Source of the DNA: Lewinella sp038528965
GTDB taxonomy: Bacteria > Bacteroidota > Bacteroidia > Chitinophagales > Saprospiraceae
Reading direction: 5' to 3'
Assembly: GCA_038528965.1 (NCBI GenBank)
Contig: JBCBEC010000025.1
Span: 1 to 64,000 of the forward strand
Length of the DNA: 64,000 bases
Below, in pieces: positions 36,963 to 45,813 of this stretch. The position numbers were made by a program, and so were the translations under genes. Below the pieces are notes generated by a model, which had not been told where the DNA came from, made no database searches, and was given only the letters and a program-made list of their open reading frames with translations. Positions within the stretch are counted from its first letter, which is position 1; each line of letters begins with the position of its first letter.

Positions 36963-37946
36963 TTATTGAGCAGCTAAGTCAAGTATTATTTTGCCTTTAA
37001 TTGTTCTAGATTCCAAGGCCTGAAAAGCGCGCGGCAAATCGTGAAACGGATATACCGCGTCTACGTGGACTTTAATATTCCCCTCTTCGTACCACTGCAA
37101 TATTTGGTGAATATTGCTACGATTTTGCGGTGGAAATCTCCGGGCAAAAGTGGACCAAAAAACCCCCATAATCTGGGCGGTCTTGAGTAATGGTAAATTC
37201 AGTGGCACGCGCGCGATCTGCCCGGCCGTAAAGCCCAGCACCATGAAGCGTCCGCCGTAGGCAATTGCTTTCAGAGCCGGTTCGGAATATTGAGAACCTA
37301 CGGGATCACAGACCACATCTACTCCCTTACCATCAGTGAGGCGCTTTAGCTCTTGTTTAAGGTCGACATTCGTGTAATCTACTACGATATCTGCCCCGTG
37401 CTGTAAGCAAAACTCACGTTTCTCTGGGGTCGAAGCACAGGCGATCACTTTGGCGCCCATCATTTTGGCTACTTGAATCGTAGCTAAACCTACTCCACCC
37501 GCGGCGCCCAGAATAGCTACGGTCTCCCCCGCCTGTAGCTGAGCCCTATCCTTGAGGCAATGAATAGCGGTACCAAAAACACAAGGTAACACCGCGGCCT
37601 CTTGCATAGACATACTAGTAGGAACCTTGTAGACATTTTGAGCGGGCACACAGACCTTGCTCTTGCTACAGCCCCAAACCATGCCTCCCGCGAAGACCCG
37701 ATCGCCAATATTAAATCCGTCTACCTTCGTACCCACTGCCACAATCTCCCCACTCATTTCGCCACAAGGAGAAAAGGGTAAGCTTGGACGATATTGATCC
37801 TTACCTTGAATAACCAGTAAATCTGGAAAATTCAGGCCTACGTAGTTAACTTTAACTTGGACTTCATGTGCTTGGGGCGCAAGATTCTCAAGTGCCTGAT
37901 AGTGCAGGCTATCCGCCTTACCGTATTCTTTACATATCCATTCCAT
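36963..37946 (-). CDS. NAD(P)H:quinone oxidoreductase-like MDR enzyme
   Basis: A 327-residue zinc-free medium-chain dehydrogenase. The GroES-like N-terminal domain has VGLNFPDLLVIQGKDQYRPSLPFSPCGEMSGEIVAVG; the Rossmann domain has GAAGGVGLATIQVAKMMGAKVI; and KGKIILDL closes the protein. NADPH is the likely donor (typical of QOR). It is the first gene of an operon with the YrdC-CitE-MaoC fusion (3-base gap), so it may reduce an enoyl-CoA or another intermediate of the same pathway rather than quinones. Confidence 0.85.
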   Translation of the reverse strand: MEWICKEYGKADSLHYQALENLAPQAHEVQVKVNYVGLNFPDLLVIQGKDQYRPSLPFSPCGEMSGEIVAVGTKVDGFNIGDRVFAGGMVWGCSKSKVCVPAQNVYKVPTSMSMQEAAVLPCVFGTAIHCLKDRAQLQAGETVAILGAAGGVGLATIQVAKMMGAKVIACASTPEKREFCLQHGADIVVDYTNVDLKQELKRLTDGKGVDVVCDPVGSQYSEPALKAIAYGGRFMVLGFTAGQIARVPLNLPLLKTAQIMGVFWSTFARRFPPQNRSNIHQILQWYEEGNIKVHVDAVYPFHDLPRAFQALESRTIKGKIILDLAAQ

Positions 37947-38038
37947 AGCCCGATAAAAGTAAAAATTAGTGTCTGAAATCCGGGTATGCTATTGAGTGGA
38001 AGAATAATAGTAAATACGAAAAGCAAGGCTGCTCTTTA

Positions 38039-38917
38039 CTAGTTGGCTGTACTCAGCTTCTCCTTCAACTTATCAATCTCCTTATTAAAGGCAATGACCA
38101 AATTTTCGGACATGGCCTGCGCTACCTCATCGTAATCTCTTTGTGCTGCCTCAGTGATTTCACCCGTCATTTCCAGTTGGTAGCAGAGGCGGTTGAAGTG
38201 GCCGAAGAATTGAATAAATGGTAAGTCATCAGCAATGAGAAGATCGATATCCTTTTCTTCCACATTCTGGTACGAATTGTCCTGAGCATACTTGCCCATG
38301 ATACTCAACATAGCCAGTTCTACTTCCTGATCTTTCCCGGGAGTAACCAGTCGCTGGTAACGTTTTCGATCGGTAAAAAACAGGCCAGTTCTTGAAGGAA
38401 CCGTAGTCGCTAGAAATATGGCAATAGAAATAAGCGCCCCCACGTAGAAAATCACGCCCAAAGGTTTACCCACTAGGAAAGCCAGCAAAAAACAGAGTAT
38501 GGCAAAAAGGACCGAAGCAATGGGGCCTGCCAATAAAATCCTAGCAAATATTTTGGCATTATCAGTGCTATCGTTCTGGGGCGAGGTGCCCGCTATTCCA
38601 CCGTAGTAGCCCAGATTTTTATTGAGATAAACCTTAACCTTGTCTTGCTCACGTTTTATCCCCAGGGCCCCCACCACAAACAATTGAAAGCGAAAGCCAT
38701 GCTTTAACCCCACTAGCAAGTGGCCGAGTTCGTGCACGCCTAAGACCACAAAACCCATAAGAACAATACCCACAAGCATGATGTACTTCTCCGTGGGGTT
38801 ATCTGGCTTTAGATTGTCAACAAAACTAAAACGTGTGGAGACGAACATGATGCCAAACAGGAGCACCATCAAAAAGATCAGCTCCAGAATTTGTACGTAT
38901 TTCGATTGCTGTTTCAT
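38039..38917 (-). CDS. M50-like site-2 metalloprotease family membrane protein
   Basis: A 292-residue protein with hydrophobic helices at ~10-30, ~45-68, ~125-150 and ~155-172. HELGHLLVG at ~62-70 is the HExxH zinc motif inside a membrane helix, and ILLAGPIASVLFAI matches the small-residue segment of M50 proteases. PSRTGLFFTDRKR later supplies an Asp at the position of the third zinc ligand. The soluble C-terminal part is helical and acidic. Intramembrane proteolysis is inferred; the substrate is unknown. Confidence 0.75.
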   Translation of the reverse strand: MKQQSKYVQILELIFLMVLLFGIMFVSTRFSFVDNLKPDNPTEKYIMLVGIVLMGFVVLGVHELGHLLVGLKHGFRFQLFVVGALGIKREQDKVKVYLNKNLGYYGGIAGTSPQNDSTDNAKIFARILLAGPIASVLFAILCFLLAFLVGKPLGVIFYVGALISIAIFLATTVPSRTGLFFTDRKRYQRLVTPGKDQEVELAMLSIMGKYAQDNSYQNVEEKDIDLLIADDLPFIQFFGHFNRLCYQLEMTGEITEAAQRDYDEVAQAMSENLVIAFNKEIDKLKEKLSTAN

Positions 38918-39025
38918 ACTGTTATTTGCATGTAAGCGCTTGAAGATACGCTATTAGACCTTACATTAGGAACTAGGATTCAATTTGAAGACCTGATAAC
39001 AACGAACGAACCTAATGACCATAAA

Positions 39026-39688
39026 ATGAATTTGCAAGAGGCTAAATACATTGTGGATTACTTCCCCCGATTGTTATTGGAAGAAGAAAGCAGCGCCTTA
39101 AAGCAAAGACTGTACAGGTTCAAATTGCAGGCTTATGAGGATGCTGATAATAAGCCGCTTCATAAAGCATGGAAAAAACACTTTACGGAGAAGCTAGGAT
39201 ATGATGAGCACTTTGATGTCGAAAAAGCCTTTGCAGAAGGCTATGATAGTTTCATTGTTAAGGTAGGGCTAAGAATAGAACGAGACTCACCAGATCAATA
39301 TGTCATAAACCGATGCCCTAAGTGTCAATATATCGCAAATACACCGTATGCGAGACAATGCAGAAACTGTAAGTTCACTTGGCATAATTCCATCGCCGGG
39401 GAATTCTTACTGGACGGCATTTTCAGGTTGAAAAACCGCCCCTATTTATGGATTGTTGGTGATGTTAAGAAGGGTCAGGTGAGAAGTGGTGATTTAATCG
39501 ATTTTACTGGTTTCCAATTACCGTTCCTAGCAGTAATCAGAAAGATAGAATACGCCTTAAAATCCGTTGAGAACATCAGGGTTGATTTACCCACATTCGG
39601 TATTGAGGTTAGTGAGGCAGAAGAGGCTCTAATTCGCCAGTATGTGAGAAAATCGGCGAAAAGAATTATGGTGCTGAAAGGTGGTTAG
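39026..39688 (+). CDS. zinc-ribbon protein with EF-Tu domain-2-like barrel
   Basis: A 220-residue protein divergent from the protease gene. An acidic helical N-terminal part (~1-85) precedes a zinc ribbon at ~95-118 (CPKCQYIANTPYARQCRNCKF: two CxxC pairs). Residues ~128-215 look like the translation-factor beta barrel (FRLKNRPYLWIVGDVKKGQVRSGD, then IRKIEYALKSVENIRVDLP). The combination suggests nucleic-acid or ribosome-related binding, but I know no named family. Confidence is moderate for the barrel and high for the ribbon. Confidence 0.65.
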   Translation: MNLQEAKYIVDYFPRLLLEEESSALKQRLYRFKLQAYEDADNKPLHKAWKKHFTEKLGYDEHFDVEKAFAEGYDSFIVKVGLRIERDSPDQYVINRCPKCQYIANTPYARQCRNCKFTWHNSIAGEFLLDGIFRLKNRPYLWIVGDVKKGQVRSGDLIDFTGFQLPFLAVIRKIEYALKSVENIRVDLPTFGIEVSEAEEALIRQYVRKSAKRIMVLKGG

Positions 39689-39807
39689 GGCGCTCAATAT
39701 ATCCGTAGCAAAAAATCATAAAGTTGGTGTCCTGGATTATTTAAAGTCTCTTTTTAATAGCTAAATCAAGAAAGAGTAAAGCTGCACTTCAGACAAAAGA
39801 GACATCA

Positions 39808-40746
39808 TCAAACCTGCACGCTAATAACCACTTTCCCCTTTGCTCGTTTTGATTCGATATGCGCTTGGGCGGCTTTCAGTTCATTCAGGGAAAATACTTT
39901 ATCCACAACAGGGATGATACTACCAGTAGCCAAATGCTCCGCCAACCATTGGATGTCCGCAGTATTCGACTTAACCACGATCATTTTGGCTTTCTTCTTG
40001 CGGAAAAGATTAAAGAACTGTTCTTTGAAGATCTCGGGTTTGGGAACGGTCGTAACGTACTTCCCATTTGCGGTAAGCAAACGTGCCGTTTTCTGATAAG
40101 AATAATTTCCAAACACATCAAAGAAGACGTCAAACTGCTGCTGGCTTTTTAGCACATCTTCTTGATCGTAAGCTATCGTTTGATCGGCACCGAGAGATTG
40201 ACAGAAAGCAGTGTTTTTTTGACTAGATATTGTGGTGACGTGCCCGCCCAGCGCTTTGGCAATTTGTATCGCAAGGGTACCCACTCCACCGGACGCTCCA
40301 TTGATACAGATCTTTTGACCGGGCTGTAAACCGCCGATATCTCTAATTGCCTGTAGGGCAGTCTGGCCAGCTAGTGGAATACCGGATAGTTGTTCATGCG
40401 ACAGATCAGCAGGTGCCGGTGCAATCTCATTAGCGCTAATACGAACCAACTCGGCACAACAGCGACCTTTCCAACCGTTGATCATGCCGAAAACCTTGTC
40501 GCCTGCCTGATACGAATCTACCTTAGACTCTTCAACTATTCCCGAAAATTCAAAGCCAACTGTTTGCGGAAACTGCTTGCCGGATAGGCGCTTAAACTTG
40601 CCCTTACGAATGAGAATATCTTTAGGGTTGAGACCTGCATACGCTACCTTAATCAACACTTCACCGGCTGCCGGCGTTGGTGATTCGACATCGACAAGTT
40701 TGATGGTATCCAGATCACCGTATTGTTCGAAGATTGCTTTTTTCAT
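39808..40746 (-). CDS. NADP-dependent MDR oxidoreductase (QOR/AST2-like)
   Basis: A 312-residue zinc-free medium-chain dehydrogenase: VAYAGLNPKDILIRKG and TVGFEFSGIVEE in the N-terminal domain, INGASGGVGTLAIQIAKALGG in the cofactor-binding domain, and SKRAKGKVVISV at the end. It probably reduces reactive carbonyls or quinones with NADPH. An HxlR-type regulator lies 83 bases upstream in the same direction, a pairing often seen for redox-responsive oxidoreductases. Confidence 0.85.
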   Translation of the reverse strand: MKKAIFEQYGDLDTIKLVDVESPTPAAGEVLIKVAYAGLNPKDILIRKGKFKRLSGKQFPQTVGFEFSGIVEESKVDSYQAGDKVFGMINGWKGRCCAELVRISANEIAPAPADLSHEQLSGIPLAGQTALQAIRDIGGLQPGQKICINGASGGVGTLAIQIAKALGGHVTTISSQKNTAFCQSLGADQTIAYDQEDVLKSQQQFDVFFDVFGNYSYQKTARLLTANGKYVTTVPKPEIFKEQFFNLFRKKKAKMIVVKSNTADIQWLAEHLATGSIIPVVDKVFSLNELKAAQAHIESKRAKGKVVISVQV

Positions 40747-40768
40747 ATTGTTTTGCGGGGGTTATTGC

Positions 40769-40791
40769 GGCGGGATAAACCCCGCGGAGCC
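40769..40791. repeat. half copy of the GGGATTCATCCC repeat family
   Basis: GGCGGGATAAACCCCGCGGAGCC resembles the right arm of copy 3 (GCGGGATGAATCCCGCGGAACC) with three or four changes. I see no facing left arm, apart from a nearby GCGGGGG, so this is a solo or decayed copy, lying between the HxlR and oxidoreductase genes. Confidence 0.55.
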
Positions 40792-40829
40792 AGGAAGGGT
40801 TAAAAAAATTGGGCATCACGTTAATGACA

Positions 40830-41231
40830 TCAGCCCATTTCTCGATAGCTGTCCAGTAACCAGCCATTGAGATCCACGGTCTTCTCAGCTAGTTCTTTAC
40901 CAAACGGAGTCAAGCGATACTCCACCCTTGGGGGTACCTCCGCGAACACCTTCCTTTCGATAATTAAATTTCGTTCCAACTTCTTAAGCGTAACGGATAA
41001 CATCCGGGCAGATACTCCACGAATGTTAGTCTTCAATTCCCCAAATCGGAGCGTCTCATAGTAGGCTAGATTATAAATGGCAAAAAGGCTCCATTTATCC
41101 AATAGCACCGCCATGACATCCTTGGTGATGCAAATACCGCGTTCTCTGCGGTTCTGCATAGAGCGATTGAAGAATACTTTAACCTTATTTTTGAGGCTAA
41201 GCTCCTGATTATCAGCTTTAGTTACTTTCAT
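40830..41231 (-). CDS. HxlR-family transcriptional regulator
   Basis: A 133-residue winged-helix protein: VMAVLLDKWSLFAIYNLAYYETLRFGELKTNIRGVSARMLSVTLKKLERNLIIERKVFAEVPPRVEYRLTPFGKEL is the HxlR signature. The usual Cys before the helix is at ~35 (GICITKDVMAV), so redox sensing is possible. It sits between the QOR-type gene (downstream, same strand) and a divergent DinB gene, which are its likely targets. Confidence 0.88.
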   Translation of the reverse strand: MKVTKADNQELSLKNKVKVFFNRSMQNRRERGICITKDVMAVLLDKWSLFAIYNLAYYETLRFGELKTNIRGVSARMLSVTLKKLERNLIIERKVFAEVPPRVEYRLTPFGKELAEKTVDLNGWLLDSYREMG

Positions 41232-41275
41232 GTTACTAAGTTAACCGCTTGTAATGCATTGATTATCAGACCAAT

Positions 41276-41300
41276 GATAACTACCTTTACAATAGTTATC
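41276..41300. promoter_or_regulatory. candidate operator in the HxlR/DinB divergent promoter
   Basis: GATAACT (41276-41282) and AGTTATC (41294-41300) form a 7-base perfect inverted repeat with an 11-base spacer, in the 104-base gap between the divergent HxlR and DinB genes. Half-site pieces (ATTATC, AGTAACT) recur nearby. The spacing fits an HxlR dimer. Confidence 0.45.
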
Positions 41301-41335
41301 AAAAGTAACTACTATAATTTAAAATCGCAAATAGC

Positions 41336-41881
41336 ATGGAAACACCCACCAAAGCGCAACTCATTGAAGACCTTAAAACCAGCTTTCAAGCAGTTATTGA
41401 CTGGATAAATGCACAAGCGGAAGCTAACTTTAATGCCGAACTCGTACCCGGCAAATGGACGATTGCCGGGCACCTTTACCATCTGATAAAAAGCACTAAA
41501 TCGGTAAGTAAAGGGATGTTCATGCCCAAGATGGGATTGCGCACAATGTTTGGTAAGAACAACCGAACGGAGCGCAGCTACCAGGGTATGGTGGAGAAGT
41601 ACAAAGGTGCTTTGCAGCGTGGAAATATCAAGGCTCCAGGTAGCTTTGAAGCGGAAGCCGGACGCACCTTTGACCGCCCGACCTTGATCAAAAGATTTGA
41701 AGACGAACTACGGGATTTCATTCAAGCGATGGATCACTGGACAGAAGAGGAAATGAGTGAGTACGTCATGCCACACCCTGCCATTGGTAAGTGTACTATT
41801 CGGGAGTTTGTGTACTTCACTATTTTACACACTTACCATCATCTGGAAATTTTGCAGCAGCAATATGTGAAGGTAGCGTAG
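41336..41881 (+). CDS. DinB-like metalloprotein
   Basis: A 181-residue four-helix-bundle protein. The likely metal ligands are the His in WTIAGHLYHLI (~45-50) and the HxxxH-type pair near the end (ILHTYHHLEIL), as in DinB/YfiT proteins, several of which act as thiol-dependent S-transferases. It is divergent from HxlR, so it may be induced under the same stress. Confidence 0.8.
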   Translation: METPTKAQLIEDLKTSFQAVIDWINAQAEANFNAELVPGKWTIAGHLYHLIKSTKSVSKGMFMPKMGLRTMFGKNNRTERSYQGMVEKYKGALQRGNIKAPGSFEAEAGRTFDRPTLIKRFEDELRDFIQAMDHWTEEEMSEYVMPHPAIGKCTIREFVYFTILHTYHHLEILQQQYVKVA

Positions 41882-42201
41882 CTAAAAGACCTACCTTGAA
41901 GCGAAGGCTGAAAGAATAATTTCATAATCCACCGCTCCCTACAAGCGTTCTCCATTGAGATTACACTCTCTGGCCAGTCCATTAAAAGTGCCATTCAGAA
42001 CATTTAACGTCTTTTCTTTGGTGATCCCCCTGAAGCTGCCTAAAATGCAGTGATAATCCTGTCTAGCAGTTGTCATCAAACTGTTTTTCTCCCACTAAAA
42101 TGACACCTACATTTACAATTTTGTAGATGCAGCACGATTGTTCCCATATCCAAAGGAGGGGCAATGCTTTCTCCTTTTTTATCTCATCAAAAGAACACCT
42201 T
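41882..42201. other. intergenic region (320 bases) with one possible small gene
   Basis: Lies between the DinB and T9SS cargo genes, both rightward. The promoter of the cargo gene should be near 42080-42120. The only notable content is the short leftward frame at 41939-42076, described separately. Confidence 0.4.
41939..42076 (-). CDS. possible 45-residue small protein or gene remnant
   Basis: ATG at 42074-42076 to TAG at 41939-41941. The sequence (ILGSFRGITKEKTLNVLNGT, then NGLARECNLNGERL) has a protein-like composition, with amphipathic helix spacing, rather than the Ser/Arg-rich look of chance frames. A stop lies 27 bases upstream. No family recognised; it could equally be the tail of a decayed gene. 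Confidence 0.25.
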   Translation of the reverse strand: MTTARQDYHCILGSFRGITKEKTLNVLNGTFNGLARECNLNGERL

Positions 42202-44418
42202 ATGCAAAGTTTTCTACTTTCTAAAAAACAGCTCAACAAGCATCTATTTTTCCTACTACCCTTGTTTTTGTTCGGCTCCTTTTCGCTTCAGGCACAAGGC
42301 CCTAAAGCTATCTTTTGTGGTGTAGACCACGTGGACGCCGACGAGTTTACTTTTGTAGCCACCCAAGACTTACCAGCCGGAGAGAAAATCTACTTTACAG
42401 AAGATGAATTTTCGGATGCCCTAAACGCCTTTAACTTTAATGAAGGTCATTTGGAATATACGGTGCCCGCCGGCGGCTTATCCACCGGAGAGGTAGTGCT
42501 GATCACCGAGACCTCCGACCAAACATTCACCGTTGGAGGAGCAGGCGGAACCGCAACAATTGTAGCCGGCACCGGAACCTGGAGTGCTAATACCACCGAT
42601 GAGCTCTACGCCTACTCTGCGTCCAATGCTGCTAGCCCCTGGAATACCGTCACTGACGTTCATGCGTTCCTGTGGCTGGCCGTCATTGCTGCTCCCGTTG
42701 ATCAAAACCCAGCACTTGACTATCCGAACGCCGCCATCCAACTGCTTAACATTGACGGCGGTGGGGGTATCACCGCAGATTACCCAGACGCTAACCGAGT
42801 AGACGCCACCATTGCTGACCTGGAAGACCCAGCCAACTGGACGCTTTCTGATCCCAACCCGACGATGGGAATCACGCTGAGCACCACCAACTTCACGAAT
42901 AGCTTTCCGCAAACTTGTGAACCCGTCATTACTGGCGTGGAGGTTATCAGCTGCCCCGATGGCCCGAATGGCCCGGTAACACTACAAGTAATTGGAGAAC
43001 TAGGCGGGGCCGATCAATGGCGGTGGACCGCCGGCACCAATAGTGGTCAAAGTTGTACCGACTTATCCGTTTTTGGGTCGGGCTCCACTTTTGAAGCATC
43101 ATTTGCTCAACCCACCTGGACGTTCTACGTACAGGCTGCTGGTGGCTGCCTAGGCGAGCCCGTTTGTTTCGCTTATGTTCCACAAGAAATATTAGGGCAA
43201 GCAGCCAGCTTAAGCTTAGCCGACAACTCCTACTGCGAAAACGACGGCGTACAAACCGGCCTTGGCGGTGGAACACCTACTGGAGGTGTATATAGTGGCC
43301 CGGGCGTAACGGACGACGGCAATGGCATGACCTTCACTTTTGACCCGGCTGCTGCTGGTGATGATGTTCATACACTAAGCTATATGTTTGATTCTGGTAC
43401 CGCCTGCGGAGAGAGTACCGCGAGCGTCAATCTCTTTGTCTTTTCGGTACCTACCGTCAGTTTTAGTAGTAGCCTTACTACCGTTAGCTTAGACGCTGGT
43501 GTGCAAACGGGTTTGAGCGGCGGTAGTCCTGCTGGTGGCGTATACAGTGGCCCCGGAGTAACCGATGATGATAATGGCATGACCTTCTCCTTTGACCCCA
43601 CCGTTGCTGGAGTGGGTGAGGTGACTGTAACCTATACCGTTACAAGCGATGTTGGTTGCGTGGTGAGCGAAAGTGATATGATCACAGTAGAAGATGCCCA
43701 GTTGCTACCCGGTGATATCTGCACTGACGCCATCGACATCAATAGCCTCTTTGGTGGCCCCATCAATACCCCACAGATATCTGATGTACAGGATAATACG
43801 GACTATAATCCTGAGAATGATCCCGGTACGGGTTATGAATGCTGGTTTGGTGATGCACCGGTACTCAATAATACGATGTGGTTTGCCTTCACCGGCGACG
43901 GAGAAAAGTACACCCTGCGCGGTATTCAATGTGATACGATCAATCCAATGATCAATAACGACACACAGTTTGCCCTGTACAGCGGCGATTGTTCCGCACC
44001 AGTTGCGGTAGCGTGTAATGATGATGAGGATTTTGATAATCAGGTCTACAACTCTTTCCTTGAGATTACGACCGAAGTAGGTGTGAATTACCTCTTGATG
44101 GTAGACGGCTACGTAGCTGCTGAGGACTATGCCGCTATTGGCACCTACTGTTTGGAAGTTACGCAATTGGAAACGGTGGGGGTACAGGATATTCGTCACA
44201 CGGCCTTCAATATCTACCCTAACCCTACCACTGGCATGGTGCAGTTAGATGGCTTCACCGCCGATCGAATAGAGATACTAGATCAACTGGGTCGCACAGT
44301 AGGTGTGCAGCCTACCGGTGGCACCTCTTACGATCTAAGTGGCTTACCCGCTGGCGTATACGTATTGAAGATGACTGCTGCGGAGGAGGTCTATTCGGCT
44401 AAGGTGATTAAAGAATAG
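42202..44418 (+). CDS. T9SS-exported adhesin-like cell-surface protein
   Basis: About 738 residues starting at the ATG at 42202, chosen because the signal peptide (HLFFLLPLFLFGSFSLQAQ) follows directly. A lamin-tail-like N-terminal part (DEFTFVATQDLPAGEKIYFTEDEF) is followed by two near-identical ~85-residue beta units each holding GGVYSGPGVTDD-x-NGMTF, then a ~160-residue pre-peptidase-like beta domain (WFAFTGDGEKYTLRGIQCD) and a type IX sorting domain (FNIYPNPTTGMVQLDGF). It is anchored on or released from the cell surface. Ligand unknown. Confidence 0.82.
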   Translation: MQSFLLSKKQLNKHLFFLLPLFLFGSFSLQAQGPKAIFCGVDHVDADEFTFVATQDLPAGEKIYFTEDEFSDALNAFNFNEGHLEYTVPAGGLSTGEVVLITETSDQTFTVGGAGGTATIVAGTGTWSANTTDELYAYSASNAASPWNTVTDVHAFLWLAVIAAPVDQNPALDYPNAAIQLLNIDGGGGITADYPDANRVDATIADLEDPANWTLSDPNPTMGITLSTTNFTNSFPQTCEPVITGVEVISCPDGPNGPVTLQVIGELGGADQWRWTAGTNSGQSCTDLSVFGSGSTFEASFAQPTWTFYVQAAGGCLGEPVCFAYVPQEILGQAASLSLADNSYCENDGVQTGLGGGTPTGGVYSGPGVTDDGNGMTFTFDPAAAGDDVHTLSYMFDSGTACGESTASVNLFVFSVPTVSFSSSLTTVSLDAGVQTGLSGGSPAGGVYSGPGVTDDDNGMTFSFDPTVAGVGEVTVTYTVTSDVGCVVSESDMITVEDAQLLPGDICTDAIDINSLFGGPINTPQISDVQDNTDYNPENDPGTGYECWFGDAPVLNNTMWFAFTGDGEKYTLRGIQCDTINPMINNDTQFALYSGDCSAPVAVACNDDEDFDNQVYNSFLEITTEVGVNYLLMVDGYVAAEDYAAIGTYCLEVTQLETVGVQDIRHTAFNIYPNPTTGMVQLDGFTADRIEILDQLGRTVGVQPTGGTSYDLSGLPAGVYVLKMTAAEEVYSAKVIKE

Positions 44419-44482
44419 GAGTGTTTAGACTATTTCACCTCTGTTAGGATGATTTTCCAGTCTTAACTTTTACAAATAGGGA

Positions 44483-44510
44483 GAGCGGTTTGGCACTTAC
44501 CAAACCGCTC
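44483..44510. terminator. bidirectional terminator hairpin
   Basis: GAGCGGTTTGG (44483-44493) pairs perfectly with CCAAACCGCTC (44500-44510) across a 6-base loop, between the rightward T9SS gene and the leftward AhpD-like gene. T-rich bases follow on both sides, but no long U run. Confidence 0.65.
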
Positions 44511-44539
44511 TTCGCATTGATAACAATTTCAAAATTCTA

Positions 44540-44998
44540 TTAGGCTGCTTGCTGCACCCGATACTTGCCCGGCGTAAAGCGGAAAGTACGCATGAGGCGA
44601 GTCCAGGTATTGATTTGGGCAACGGCCAGGGTAAGTAAAGCAATCTCTTGCTTTTCAAAATGCTGAGCGAGCTGTTCAAAGAGTTTGTCAGAGACTCCTT
44701 TTTCGCTAACCAGCGTGAGTTGTTCGGCGAAAGCCAAAACGGCTTCTTCGCGTTCGGTGAAGTAATCTGTTTCTTCCCACACAACAAGAGAAGATAGTCG
44801 CAGATCTGTTTCGCCAGCATGCTTCAATTCCTTGTAGTGCATATCCACGCAATAGGCACAGCCATTGATTTGGGAAACCCGCAGACGGGCAAGTTCTAAA
44901 AGTTGAAAGTCTAGGCTAGCGCCATTCACGAGTGATTCAACCGCCATTAATTTTTCAAACATACCTTGCGGGAGGTCCTTAAAAGAGATACGTTCCAT
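44540..44998 (-). CDS. carboxymuconolactone decarboxylase / AhpD-like protein
   Basis: A ~152-residue helical protein starting at the second ATG (44998); the first is 12 bases upstream. INGCAYCVDMHYKEL holds the CxxC-x3-H motif of AhpD-type peroxidase partners. VVWEETDYFTEREEAVLAFAEQLTLV completes the family pattern. It follows the Crp-type regulator in the same direction (70-base gap), a common pairing in which the regulator controls a peroxide or aldehyde response gene. Confidence 0.85.
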   Translation of the reverse strand: MERISFKDLPQGMFEKLMAVESLVNGASLDFQLLELARLRVSQINGCAYCVDMHYKELKHAGETDLRLSSLVVWEETDYFTEREEAVLAFAEQLTLVSEKGVSDKLFEQLAQHFEKQEIALLTLAVAQINTWTRLMRTFRFTPGKYRVQQAA

Positions 44999-45079
44999 GA
45001 TCGTTTTCATTTTTGGTGATAATGGAACAAAGCTAGGCCTGTAAGCCCCCTGATCTCCTTAAGATTTCTTAAGAAAAAA

Positions 45080-45652
45080 TTAGCGCGAAGCCTTCCGCAA
45101 CTCACTCAAATACTCTGGCGTGATATCCAAGTAGGAGGCAATCATGTATTGGGGTACCCGCTGAACGAAATTAGGGATAGATTGCACCAGGCCGTAGTAA
45201 CGATCCTTACTACTGGCTTTCATGTAAAAACGACTGTGCCGTTGCTGAGCAATCAACCACTTTTCGGAGATCTTGCGGAATAGGCGCTCGATTTTAGGAA
45301 TGCTTTGGTAGGCTTCTTCCAAGCGCTCTTTGGAGATGACTAAGGCTGTCGTTTTTTCCAGTGCTTGAATACTCACCCGGGATGGTGATTCGTGGATAAA
45401 ACTATCCATATCGGTTACCCACCAATGTTCTTTGCCAAACTGGGTGATGCGTTCGTTTCCGCTACTATCTACATAAAAAGTGCGGACTAAGCCTTCCAGC
45501 AAAAAATACTGATGCCGACAAACTTGCCCCTCCTCAAACAATAGTGCCTTTTTACCAAAGACCTTAGTATCCAGTAGTTGATTAAAAAGCGCTTGCTCCT
45601 GCTTATTCAGCTGCACGTAGCGGTTGATGTATTGCTGTAGTATTTCGTTCAC
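45080..45652 (-). CDS. Crp/Fnr-family regulator (cNMP-binding fold)
   Basis: A 190-residue protein with a cyclic-nucleotide-type barrel (~25-115; KKALLFEEGQVCRHQYFLLEGLVRTFYVDS) and a C-terminal helix-turn-helix end (MIASYLDITPEYLSELRK). It is likely the regulator of the AhpD-like gene behind it. Confidence 0.85.
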   Translation of the reverse strand: MNEILQQYINRYVQLNKQEQALFNQLLDTKVFGKKALLFEEGQVCRHQYFLLEGLVRTFYVDSSGNERITQFGKEHWWVTDMDSFIHESPSRVSIQALEKTTALVISKERLEEAYQSIPKIERLFRKISEKWLIAQQRHSRFYMKASSKDRYYGLVQSIPNFVQRVPQYMIASYLDITPEYLSELRKASR

Positions 45653-45813
45653 AATCCTTATCAGCTTTAAAGTCCAATGACCAGGAATGGCGTCACATGA
45701 TACTCAATTGATAAACATAAAACAGAACAAAGCACTGCTTGGCTACCTATTGAGATAGAATTGTGCAACTATAGGTCATAAATTGAGTCCTATAAAGTAA
45801 AAAACCACCTCTG

